This document shows positions 24,525 through 34,145 of a DNA stretch of 64,000 bases, piece by piece. Made by a program: the position numbers and the translations under genes. The notes under the pieces are model-generated. The model searched no databases. It was given only the letters and a program-made list of their open reading frames with translations, and was not told the DNA's origin. How positions within the stretch are numbered: the first letter of the stretch is position 1; each line of letters begins with the position of its first letter. The stretch spans positions 8,258,633 through 8,322,632 of the forward strand of contig NC_087069.1 of assembly GCF_963678635.1 (NCBI RefSeq), given 5' to 3'. Source of the DNA: Symsagittifera roscoffensis. Its lineage: Eukaryota; Xenacoelomorpha; Acoela; Convolutidae.

Positions 24525-27130
24525 AATTATTAATTTTTCTCCAAACCCTTTTTCTAATAACCTCAAATCAAAACATAAACCCTTCCCCTCGTACAGGACC
24601 ACAAGATTTATTAGTAACACATTACGATTGCGAAGAAAATGAACAAAAAACACTACATAAATACGCAATCAATCAGGTATCACAATGTGAAACAGAACCA
24701 CAAGCTATAGAAACCACAGATATAATAGCAACACTCTATTCAAAAGCCCGAGCTACAACAGTTACAGGTTATAAATTCACAGCAACATTTTCCGAAAAGA
24801 AAGTACATTGTTCACAAGTCTCGAACGGAAACAAAAACCGACTTGACCATGAATCATTCTATCAAAGTAATATAGAACGTCTTTTACATCTCAATCCCGA
24901 CGATTGTAAAAATGAATTACTTAGACTAAACATCACAAAAAACAAAAACTCCCAAAGAAAATTAGTTAATTTTCAAGTTTTTTCAGACTCTGTACATCAA
25001 TCACAACTTGAAAGACACCAAGGACATATAAAACTAGACGAAAAATACCCGTATAACGGCGCACACGGACGATTAACCTATGACCTACACGATAAACATT
25101 GGATACCACACATTGGTATAAATAACCCATCAAACTGCAAAGCAGACACAAAAAATAAAGGATACCAAGAAATAATGTTTTTCGATTGGAAAATACAACT
25201 CGAAAAAATACAACTCACACGAGATTTATCTGATAATACAATGATCTATCAAGGAATCCGACTACCTTGTAAAAATGATCAAGGATATTGCGACCCTACA
25301 ACAAGAACACAAGCAACAATTGTTTGGTTCCCCGAAGACACATGTACAACATTTCAAGTAGCAAAAATACACGCTCGTATGATAAAATTTCACGAAAAAT
25401 ATTTCATACAATCAATTCCATATGAACAAGTCCATCCATCACGCAAACTAAGTTCCGATTTTAGAAACATAGACAATATAGAAAATAAATTGACACGTTT
25501 TCAAATATATCAAGAAACAGAACTTGCATGTAAATACAGGAATCCACTTCACAGAACACAATACTCTGAAATATTAGTTGAATATGAAAAAGGATTCGAC
25601 ATGACCACTGGTAAAGTAAAAATCGACCCATACGCCACAGGTCATCCTCTAAACGAAGGAACATCCTATATACCAGTTAATTTTGAAAAAAGCAACGGAC
25701 AACCTGGTGGACATCTAAAACCTTATGACACCAGAAGCACACGCTTACAAGAATTATCACTAATGAATACTACATATTTTGGTAATATACACTATGATAT
25801 TCATTTGGATATGAAACTAGACTATACAATTAGCCGCATTTTTCAAAAAATGTCACTCTCCGAATTAGAAACACTACATCAACTATGCGAATTAGAACGA
25901 ACACAAATACTACAATCACTTGCACTAGCAGTATTAAGAATACCCTACGCAGGATACTTATTATCAGGAAATAGATCAAATTTTTTAGACTACGAAGGAA
26001 ACATTTTATGGTTTTATACTTGTACTAAAAAAGTATCACCACTATACGTTTTTGAAGATAAACGATGTTATAAAAGAATCCCTATCTTTTATAAGAATAA
26101 AGTACATTTCGTGGATACACTTTCACGAAGAACCTATTTCTGGGATACCGCAGTCCCATGTGGATCAGAAAATAGCCACAATGTAGTACAACTAAACCCT
26201 GATGAAAACAAATATTATCTTCTCACTCCATATCCCACATTAATACAATCACTCAAAAAATTTTCACCAGAAAGCATTCGCGCTATTGCTCGAAACCCAA
26301 ATATAGACTTACAATCAATAGGAATCTATTCAAAATCAGATATTCAACATCACATTAGAACACAACAATTCCAAGAATTATTAACACAAATGGACACTAT
26401 ACAAAGACAATCAATAGACCAAAATTTACGCAAACTTGCAGAAACCGCAGGATTTGCCGATATCTACACGCAAGACTATAGCGGATATTTTAAAGACATT
26501 AAAGATTATATATATCTAAACGGCGAAAAATACCGTCCCCAAGATATATCACCAATTAACATTTTTAGCTTTGTTACACTCAAAAATGAGATCCTAGATT
26601 TTCTAGGATGGCCCTACTACATCTTAGAAAAATTGACTATTCTATACGCAATGTTTAACTTTATTGGATTTCTTTTCTCACTCTTAAAAGGAATCTACAA
26701 TACATGTGCTATACACACACAAGTAAACAGACAAGCAAGCGTAGCACGCATACTCTTTGCAGGATTTTTTGGAATTTTTTCCACATCTATAAACAAAATT
26801 CTTTTAGACGCACAAATAAAAGAATATAACACAAAAATAACAACACGACAAAATACATACGACGAAGAACATAACAATGTCGACACACAGCCAACGGCAC
26901 CACAATTACCACCCCTACCAAATAACCATCCACTATCCCTAGCCCCGCGAAATTTTAGAAATTTAGCAATCACACATAATCCAAATTTTAGACTCACCAC
27001 ATCACAAAGTCCCGTCCAACATATAATGACACATCAATCACAAGATGATAATACTTATGAACAAATTATTGAACAACCACATACCACCGCTTTTCAATCT
27101 CAAAATAATAATTTTTTTAGCCCACGATGA
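24512..27130 (+). CDS. env: Chuvirus-like envelope glycoprotein, 872 aa (copy 2)
   Basis: An N-terminal signal peptide (residues 1-19), a Cys-containing ectodomain and N-glycosylation sequons precede a block of conserved motifs at about 470-560: CELER, YAGYLLSGN, CTKKVSPLYV (504), CYKRIPIF, FVDTLSRRTYFW and PCGSE. I recognise this motif series as that of chuvirus (Jingchuvirales) glycoproteins, which are known to have been captured by arthropod LTR elements. This is pattern recall, not a search. A hydrophobic membrane segment at about 708-730 and a second at about 744-766 are followed by a Pro-rich tail with PTAP at 794-797. No clear furin site is seen. The start is the ATG overlapping the previous ORF, and the end is ATGA shared with the next ORF. 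It is intact and the same length in copy 3, so it probably still functions in membrane fusion. Confidence 0.8.
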   Translation: MYILKLLIFLQTLFLITSNQNINPSPRTGPQDLLVTHYDCEENEQKTLHKYAINQVSQCETEPQAIETTDIIATLYSKARATTVTGYKFTATFSEKKVHCSQVSNGNKNRLDHESFYQSNIERLLHLNPDDCKNELLRLNITKNKNSQRKLVNFQVFSDSVHQSQLERHQGHIKLDEKYPYNGAHGRLTYDLHDKHWIPHIGINNPSNCKADTKNKGYQEIMFFDWKIQLEKIQLTRDLSDNTMIYQGIRLPCKNDQGYCDPTTRTQATIVWFPEDTCTTFQVAKIHARMIKFHEKYFIQSIPYEQVHPSRKLSSDFRNIDNIENKLTRFQIYQETELACKYRNPLHRTQYSEILVEYEKGFDMTTGKVKIDPYATGHPLNEGTSYIPVNFEKSNGQPGGHLKPYDTRSTRLQELSLMNTTYFGNIHYDIHLDMKLDYTISRIFQKMSLSELETLHQLCELERTQILQSLALAVLRIPYAGYLLSGNRSNFLDYEGNILWFYTCTKKVSPLYVFEDKRCYKRIPIFYKNKVHFVDTLSRRTYFWDTAVPCGSENSHNVVQLNPDENKYYLLTPYPTLIQSLKKFSPESIRAIARNPNIDLQSIGIYSKSDIQHHIRTQQFQELLTQMDTIQRQSIDQNLRKLAETAGFADIYTQDYSGYFKDIKDYIYLNGEKYRPQDISPINIFSFVTLKNEILDFLGWPYYILEKLTILYAMFNFIGFLFSLLKGIYNTCAIHTQVNRQASVARILFAGFFGIFSTSINKILLDAQIKEYNTKITTRQNTYDEEHNNVDTQPTAPQLPPLPNNHPLSLAPRNFRNLAITHNPNFRLTTSQSPVQHIMTHQSQDDNTYEQIIEQPHTTAFQSQNNNFFSPR

Positions 27131-28920
27131 GCCGCCAACTTGGATCACTCCATCGATCAAATTCCCATCCAACCAACCTTACCTCTTCAATCCCAATAAT
27201 ACCACTTTTTGCTTTTCCGCCACCCGATTTTCCATCTAGCAATGTAACATCAGGCATGAATTCCGACACTAACTCACAAATTTCAGTTTTATACTCCATC
27301 TCACAGCTAAATAACCCGAATATTGAAACCCCCGACGAATTTGCCGACTCAGAACCATCTCCATCCAATAATTTCCATAACCCTTCTCATTTTTCTCAAC
27401 CTCCTTTTCAACCCATATTGTCAAATAACCCTGACCCCATCACCCCTACACCCTCTTATGCTTCCCAAGTTACCCCAACCTACTCCTCATACCATTCTGA
27501 CCAATCATCTCCAGACACCCCCCGAATCTCCCCAGAGCTAGACAATTTTATTACCCTCCAACAACAACCCTACCACCTTAACACCCCGACCATAAACCAA
27601 ATCTCCTCCACTACAAATTCATCCAATCCCCCTACACCCTCTTCAAATTATACTGAATCATTAGCACCATCATCCACATCAACTGAATCCTCACTCAACA
27701 CTAATAGAGCTTACCGCACTTTTAAAAGAAAGTTCCCCAACCATCCTTTTCCAGCAAAACCAGGAACAGCCCGTGAATACATCAACCACCCCCAGCATAC
27801 TAACACTAGAGAATTTTTAGCTATCACTTTACCCTCATTTCCACAATACACCTTAAACACCCCTCATGACACTAACGAAACACGCAACTTTGTAGACGAA
27901 TACGTTTTAATGCCCACTCTCTCTTGGACCTCATACTATCATTTCACTAACCCTCTTTGCTTACCTTTAACCAACACATCCATCGATATAGACCGAAACA
28001 AAGACATGCTATATCGACTAACTACACCACTCACCGCTAGACAATTTACTTACGTAGGATATAAAAAATCACTAAAAATACACACTGCACCTAGAGCTAA
28101 TGAATATACACTAGAATACTACGATCACAACATCATCAGAGCTAACCAAGATCAATTCTTAGACGACGATCGCTTCGCTAACCCACAAATCACCGAGAAA
28201 TTTTTCATCAAGACACCATATGTATTTACACTAAACATCTTCGACCGAAAGTTTGATCACATTATTTCAGAAGCACTAACAAGCACACAAGCGTACGAAA
28301 GTTTTAAAGAACGCTTCCAAATCTTTTCACTAACCTTTCATTTCCTTGCACCACACGAAAGAGATTTACACTGCTCACACGATATTATGTTGCGAACTAA
28401 ACAAACACATACATACAGTTACTATCGTTTCATCCAAAATCACTTTGACCTCCACACACCCTCTAGACAACCACACCATCGCTTTCAATTCATCAATTCA
28501 AAATACACTTCACCGTATTTCCTAAATTTCACATATTGTATAAAAGATACTAACCTCCATGGTATTCTCCGTAACTATGACCCCATAACCCAAATGTATA
28601 TTTTCTGCCCCATCACCAAGACCTTCAACGCAGAAGAATCCCGACCCTTCCTTATCCCGCACGAGTTTGTACAGCCTATAGAAATCCCAATTTTAGAATT
28701 CATCCACAACACTAAATTTAACCACAAATTATATAACTTAATCCAAAACACACCTTATGAGTTTGCAGTAGGCACTGAAGAACTAACCACTATTAAGGCA
28801 CTTCAATTGCTTTGGCCACTGCTTCAAACTAAAAATATCATCCGCATCTTAGCTAAACTACTAACAACTTCAGAACTAATTCACGATATCTTCCCCCACG
28901 GTTTTTTCCCCGACGACTAA
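27127..28920 (+). CDS. Orphan 597-aa ORF downstream of env (copy 2), unknown function
   Basis: The ATG lies in the ATGA overlap with the env stop. Residues 1 to about 195 are Pro/Ser/Thr/Asn-rich with few charged residues and look disordered. From about 200 on (NRAYRTFKRKFPNHPF onward) the protein looks globular, with many His, Tyr and Phe, conserved blocks such as FLAPHERDLHCSHDIMLR, and the end HGFFPDD. No signal peptide, membrane helix, zinc finger or enzyme motif was recognised. The copy 3 version is 601 aa, with indels confined to the low-complexity part, and copy 1 has a broken version. Position after env and coupling to its stop suggest co-expression with the glycoprotein, perhaps in assembly or as a matrix-like partner; this is inference. 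Confidence 0.8.
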   Translation: MSRQLGSLHRSNSHPTNLTSSIPIIPLFAFPPPDFPSSNVTSGMNSDTNSQISVLYSISQLNNPNIETPDEFADSEPSPSNNFHNPSHFSQPPFQPILSNNPDPITPTPSYASQVTPTYSSYHSDQSSPDTPRISPELDNFITLQQQPYHLNTPTINQISSTTNSSNPPTPSSNYTESLAPSSTSTESSLNTNRAYRTFKRKFPNHPFPAKPGTAREYINHPQHTNTREFLAITLPSFPQYTLNTPHDTNETRNFVDEYVLMPTLSWTSYYHFTNPLCLPLTNTSIDIDRNKDMLYRLTTPLTARQFTYVGYKKSLKIHTAPRANEYTLEYYDHNIIRANQDQFLDDDRFANPQITEKFFIKTPYVFTLNIFDRKFDHIISEALTSTQAYESFKERFQIFSLTFHFLAPHERDLHCSHDIMLRTKQTHTYSYYRFIQNHFDLHTPSRQPHHRFQFINSKYTSPYFLNFTYCIKDTNLHGILRNYDPITQMYIFCPITKTFNAEESRPFLIPHEFVQPIEIPILEFIHNTKFNHKLYNLIQNTPYEFAVGTEELTTIKALQLLWPLLQTKNIIRILAKLLTTSELIHDIFPHGFFPDD

Positions 28921-28923
28921 CAG

Positions 28924-29002
28924 GTAAGTATGAATTAAATGAATATTACTAACTAATTAAAATATTAAAAAACTCACCATTCTTTATTCATGTTTTCTTT
29001 AG
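28924..29002 (+). other. Canonical small intron after the last stop codon (copy 2)
   Basis: CAG|GTAAGT begins three bases after the orphan ORF stop. TACTAAC lies at 28947-28953 and the segment ends in TTTTCTTTAG, giving 79 bp. It is present at the same place in all three copies, so it survives in the RNA that is reverse transcribed. Sitting this close behind the stop, it would not be expected to trigger exon-junction-dependent decay. Confidence 0.65.
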
Positions 29003-30533
29003 ATTTTTAGCCTTCATCTTCGATCATCTGAAAAATTCACAAAAGAAAAATAAAAAATAGCAAACTTCTTCAAAACTGTTTAAGACCCTTTTAACTTTTG
29101 CACCAACAATTAAAACAATATAATACCAATGCAGTACATTAATTTATAAAATTTTCCCCCAAAGCAGTAAATCTACATATGATGAAAATTTGTATCTTAA
29201 AATTCCCCCATTACTAGCAGTAAATTTCCAAATTCTATGCAGTAAATTAATAAAATGCAATTGCAGTACTAACCTTTTGATATTTTCATTCATTCGCACA
29301 GAAATTCTATCCACACTCGCACAGCTCGCCCACGAAGAATTGTTTAAAATAATGAATTTCAGTTTCAAGTTTTCACACTCAACAACTCTAACAAATAATA
29401 ACAAGTTTCAAACTTTCCTTTAACCCGGTTGGAAAGGAATCATATACTAAACAAAACTAACCAACGCAGCTTACTAAATACCACAAATCATAGAATAACA
29501 GCATGACTAAGAAAAGGAAACCAACGGTACCCAAACCGGATTAACCCAGTTTAAAACTGGATAATTTATTCTTTTGAAGACTATTACAAAGTCTTAGAAA
29601 GAAATAATAAAACACAAAAAAGTCGAAAGACAAACCCATACCACAACCAATTTGCTTTTTGGAAAAAGTACATAACCAACAAAACATAAGTAAAACCACA
29701 ACAAACCCAACATAAAATGTTGTCACATAACAGGACCCCTCATAAAAACCGCATGAAATCATACTCCCACACCTGGCCTAACCCACCAGGAAAGGACGTC
29801 CTGAGCATGCTCTATAGCCGGCCTAACCCACCGTGCTATATCCACGCTTTGTGACCACACCTTTATTTTTAATAAGAGCTACTCAAGGGTGAGTAACTCT
29901 TCAAAATAACCGAACTAAAACAAAAAGCTTTTGTGAAAACAACTAACAAAAATCAATATTAAAAAATACTAAATTAATAAAAGATTTATAAAATGTAAAA
30001 TTACATGATGCAATATATAGATCAGAATACAACACCAAGGACGAACATCAAAAGACAAGACGACCTCACTACACTCGAGAGAGAATGACCAACTACAATC
30101 GATATGCCGCTCACAATCACAACTCAAAGGATTTAGAGTACGACTTGACTTCGCAGAAAAGGACTTCATTGAACTAGACCAATGACCACCTCGATGTTCA
30201 AGTATACGTACAGATCCGAGTAACCAGGCATCCCCTCCACGCACAATCTCCACGCCATTCCCGAGCTAGATCAAACACAAAAGAAGTTCTCTCCGAAGAA
30301 CAGAAAAACCTGACATAGCCAACCATTCTGAAACCAGAATTGATGCTGTTGCAGAGACTCAGTCGTTGTCACAAGAAGAACACAACGTCTTGTGTCCTAA
30401 ATTCCAGATCCCTGGAACTTCCTTAACAAAAAGGAAACAAAAGAAAAATGATGTTCGCCAAATACCAACGTCCATCATCCATCCTTGAATTACAGAAGAA
30501 CTGTTCTAAAAAACTCCGTAAAACCCGGATGGG
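29003..30533 (+). other. Element 3' non-coding region (copy 2)
   Basis: About 1.5 kb without a supported sense gene. It contains GCAGTAAAT repeats (29164-29172, 29217-29225, 29239-29247) and a second TACTAAC (29267-29273) followed by a CAG acceptor at 29299-29301. A CCAGTTT/AAACTGG stem-loop lies near 29549, and GGCCTAACCCACC occurs at 29775-29787 and 29820-29832. The bases just before the LTR read CCCGGATGGG, a poor polypurine tract. The length and structures suggest RNA export or splicing control, by inference. Confidence 0.65.
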
Positions 30534-30943
30534 TGGAACCTGATCTAAACTATATTTTATGATTGGATAAATTAAATGTTTTACCAATGTAAAGTATTTA
30601 ATATTAACCAATCATGATCCATCTAACTAACAACCCACTTATTTGTAAGTGCTGAAGTTACTTGTAATTTCAGCACCAGAGAGATTTGAATTTAACTTAG
30701 AAATTAGTTGGACTCTCCCGAGCACTTCAGCAGCCGCAATAAACCAGTATACCCTAGATCTATTGAGCCTAGCAGAGACTAGTTAAACAACCTGAGACTA
30801 GATAGTATAAGAGTAAGATTAGGATCGGTATTAGACTAAGAAGTTGCACGAATCTATCCGGCCGAAAATAAGATAGCGTGACGAGCAGACGGTGTACCCT
30901 ATCCGAAATTACTCTATGAGTTATACACCCCAGACATAACTCA
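30534..30943 (+). repeat. 3' LTR of copy 2 (410 bp)
   Basis: Same length and ends as the 5' LTR at 12039-12448, with one base difference noticed. It is followed by CTGC, matching the bases before the 5' LTR. It contains AATAAA. Confidence 0.96.
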
Positions 30944-32734
30944 CTGCCAACATATCTTTTTTTGTTCATCGTGTTTATTTTCGTCAAACCAACGCTACGC
31001 TATGACACCATCTTTAAAGAAAAATAAATAGTTTGAAGTTGATATGTTGACAATCTTTGTTGTTTTTAGATCAGAGAAAGGGATTTAGCGACTAGGGATT
31101 TTTCATTACTTATCGCGGCGCATTGTAATTAACCATTCAAAGCGTCTGTCCTAAGCTTATTTGAATTTTTTTCGCTAACTTTGAGTCGAAATTTGATTCA
31201 TGAAATGTTTGAGCCAATTGAAAGAAGCGAGACGTGTAGTCGAAATTAAATTTGCATGAGATTAAGTCTATTTGCTATCAACTTGAAGAAGCCTAATTTT
31301 TTAACACATAGTTTAAATAATTGTTATAGAAAAAACATTCAATTAATGAAAAGCGAAATTACAATATTAAAATGATATCGATTTGAGCTCGACAAACAAC
31401 ATGCAAAAACCCCTAATAGATTCGTCGCCAAGCTTTCAATTGTAGGTTTAGTTTCAACGAATATGTTGCTTCTTATGGTATTTTTATGATTAGTCCTTTT
31501 TATGAATGGTTTTTAGTCCATAAGAAAAAAAAGAAAAATCGTTGCTCTGTTTGGTTGATCTAAACTGTCTTCCATTAAACTTCAAAACACTTATCTAATA
31601 AAGAATGATATTTAAGTGCGCGTTTAATTTTCTTTTTTGTTTATCTTGGTGATAACCATAGCAACAGCTCCAATTGGCTTTTCTGCTCAAATCTTCGTCA
31701 AAGAGGAAAAACGTGAACTTAAAACTCAAATCAAAATCTAGGTTCATTACTATCACTTATGTAGAGAAAGTAAATTTTAGCATTCGATTTTTCTCGGCAA
31801 TGAGAAAATGTTTCGAAATTAAATTGAATAAAAACTGATAGGACCTTGAAGGTTATATGATTCATTCGAAGAAAAATAGCAACATTTAGGTCGGGCAGCC
31901 GGTCAACCATTGGTATTAAGAAAAACTGCTCTTAGAAAGAACAAAAAACTTTCCAAACATTAACTAAAAATCGCCGCCTTTAAAAATTAGTCAATTAAAG
32001 TCTTTGGCTATTTTCTTGTTTGCGCAACTTCTAAAATTCTCTGTCTTTTTTTGTTCATCTTCAGTATATCATCAACATAAAAAATACATGTATTTTTTGC
32101 AAAAACTATTTTTTTTGTAAAACCAATGGTAAAATTATAATGTACCAGGCTTTTATGGCAATCATCTGTTTTGGACATCCATTCAAACTTCCCATTAAAT
32201 CAAAAAGTAAGTTGACTGTAGATGTTTTTTTTTGAAAAACATCCGCAAGTTGTATTTATTTCAACTTGAATTAAAAAATAAATATTAAGGTTTCTTCAAT
32301 CACGTGAAACAGCAAACAGTTCTTTTTCATTCTGAGGATATGTTAAATACGACTAAAATAGCATGAAAAAATTTTCAAAAGCAAAACTACGTAAAACCAT
32401 TTATGATTTTGTTTGTCTTTTTTTAGCCATAAAGAAAAACTGCAACCTAATAAGGCAATTTGAGCGGCATAAGAATTAGGTTTTTTAAATAAAAGGAAGA
32501 CAAATAGCTCTTCTTTCAATAAAATGTTCATTATTGGTTTGAGAAGTGAATCAGAATCCGCCTAATTGTACTATCAACCTAATAAAAAGCCGATATTTTT
32601 TTCTAATTGAGACTGACGCTGTTACTTCACACAAAGAGACGAATCAGCAAAACGGATAAATCAAATACAGTGTTTGTGCCTTAATTTGGAGCAGCAAAAA
32701 TACTTATTAATTAGAACAAGGGCTGCTTGTAAAT

Positions 32735-32749
32735 CAGGGCAAAGCCCTG
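32735..32749. repeat. Dispersed hairpin repeat, copy a
   Basis: CAGGGCAAAGCCCTG is a perfect palindrome with a 3-bp loop. It is followed by GAATGTT and a diverged ~100-bp stretch shared with 36782 onward. Two copies indicate a dispersed repeat family of unknown type. Confidence 0.5.
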
Positions 32750-33929
32750 AATGTTCAGAATGTCCCTTAATACATATCGAATAGTATTTGAGAAAACAAA
32801 TATTGAAAATCTTTTAATTTTGGACAACATCTAAGTGTGAAAATTTGAGTTGTCTGAAATTAATACGACCAATCTGATTAGATAGCCTCAGTTCAATTTG
32901 GAACTATTTTGTTGTGCTGGATAATTCGCCACGCATAAAATTACGCTCTCTGCAATGTAAATACATCCTTCAAAGCGCGCATTGTTTAGTCCAGAATATG
33001 ACCAATTTGTCAATTTACAAACCCCCAGAACTTTACAAAAAAAAATCGGAGGTAAAATATCTTCTTAAGCTTGATCTCAGGAAGTCGATATCTTCAATGG
33101 GACTTGAAAGATTTTGCTGAAAACTATTATTTCGATTAGCGAAAATTGACTGAAATTTAAAAACCACACCGATCATAAATTTTCCGTTTTCTTCCAAAGT
33201 CGGAACAACAAGGACTGCTCGTATATCAAGATAAAGCCTACACATTAAAGCCAAAAAAAGTTTTGTACGAATTAGTGACGAAATAGAAAAAGTTATATTG
33301 AAGAAAATATATTTTTATTTTGAGCCTAAGACAAAAAAATATGTTTCAGATGGTTTCAAAAATTTTGTCAAAAATGCTTAGTTAGTTAGGCGAAAATTGA
33401 CTGAATAAAAAGCCGCCCTAAGCATAAATATTCCACCTTTTCTTCGAAACCAGAACAACAAGAAAGTGCGTTCGAATTTTGACTCCAATTTGGGTACTCT
33501 AAAAAAAGGGAGAATCCTTCATCCGGGAAAATTTGGACAAACAGTCACTCGGGTTGACTTCCATGCGAAAACTGCTTGTCATAGAACTTCTTGTATGGAG
33601 TCTATGGAAAAAAGCTCGTCGTGCAATTAACATTGAGGTGAAACTATGTGATGAGCTCTGTGCCTCCTTTCAACACCATCAAGTTCCCTCCCGCATTCAC
33701 ATATTTTCCCACTTTCATCCACCGCAAGTTGAACCAACAAAACTCCCCCGTCCACGCTCAACAACAACACAAAAAATGCCGGCTTCCCTTCTCTTCGCGT
33801 TGCGGAGTTGGGGGCGATGGTAGTTGGAGGCAAGGGCGGATCTAGGTTTTTCTAAAGGGGACAGTTTTTCAAAAAAAATTCGAAAAGTTTGTCGACCTTT
33901 TCTTTTTAAGTCAACCAAATAATATTTTC

Positions 33930-34145
33930 TGAGCTCTCCCAAATCACTATTAGGGCCCTATTTAGGCAAAAAATTCTGGCGCCGCAAGCATATTTTAGAA
34001 AAAACATGCCAAAAATAGGCGTTTTTAGGCAATTTTTGGAAAATTTTGAAGAAAAACGCGTGTTTTTGGCGTGCGCCTCCAACCAAAATCAGTATTTATT
34101 GGTGCCAAAGACGCCTTTAGAAAACTTTTATGGTCAGTCAGTCAA
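33930..34145. repeat. Dispersed repeat family with GGCGCC palindrome, copy a
   Basis: Shares GAGCTCTCCCAAA, ATTGGYGCCAAAGRCGCC and GTCAGTCAG with 37859-38063 in the same order and orientation. Moderately diverged, with no ORF conserved between the copies. Confidence 0.55.

Larger units (their letters stand above)
12039..30943 (+). mobile_element. Copy 2: full-length 18.9-kb Ty3/gypsy LTR element with captured envelope
   Basis: Bounded by 410-bp LTRs and by the 4-bp target duplication CTGC (12035-12038 and 30944-30947). The internal order is primer-binding site, leader, 155-aa ORF, Gag-Pol, 76-aa ORF, 62-aa ORF, Met-less ORF, env, orphan ORF, small intron and 3' region. I noticed one difference between its LTRs (ACCTTATCC versus ACCCTATCC), so it inserted recently. 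The only obvious lesion is a TAA in the RNase H domain of Pol at 20119-20121. Four-bp duplications are usual for Ty3/gypsy elements; about 19 kb is far above their usual 5-10 kb. Confidence 0.97.

Noticed and set aside
33533-33845. Overlapping 60-96-codon frames on both strands in a GC-richer patch
   Set aside because: No conserved motif, no supporting splice structure, and frames open on both strands at once; more likely a composition effect.
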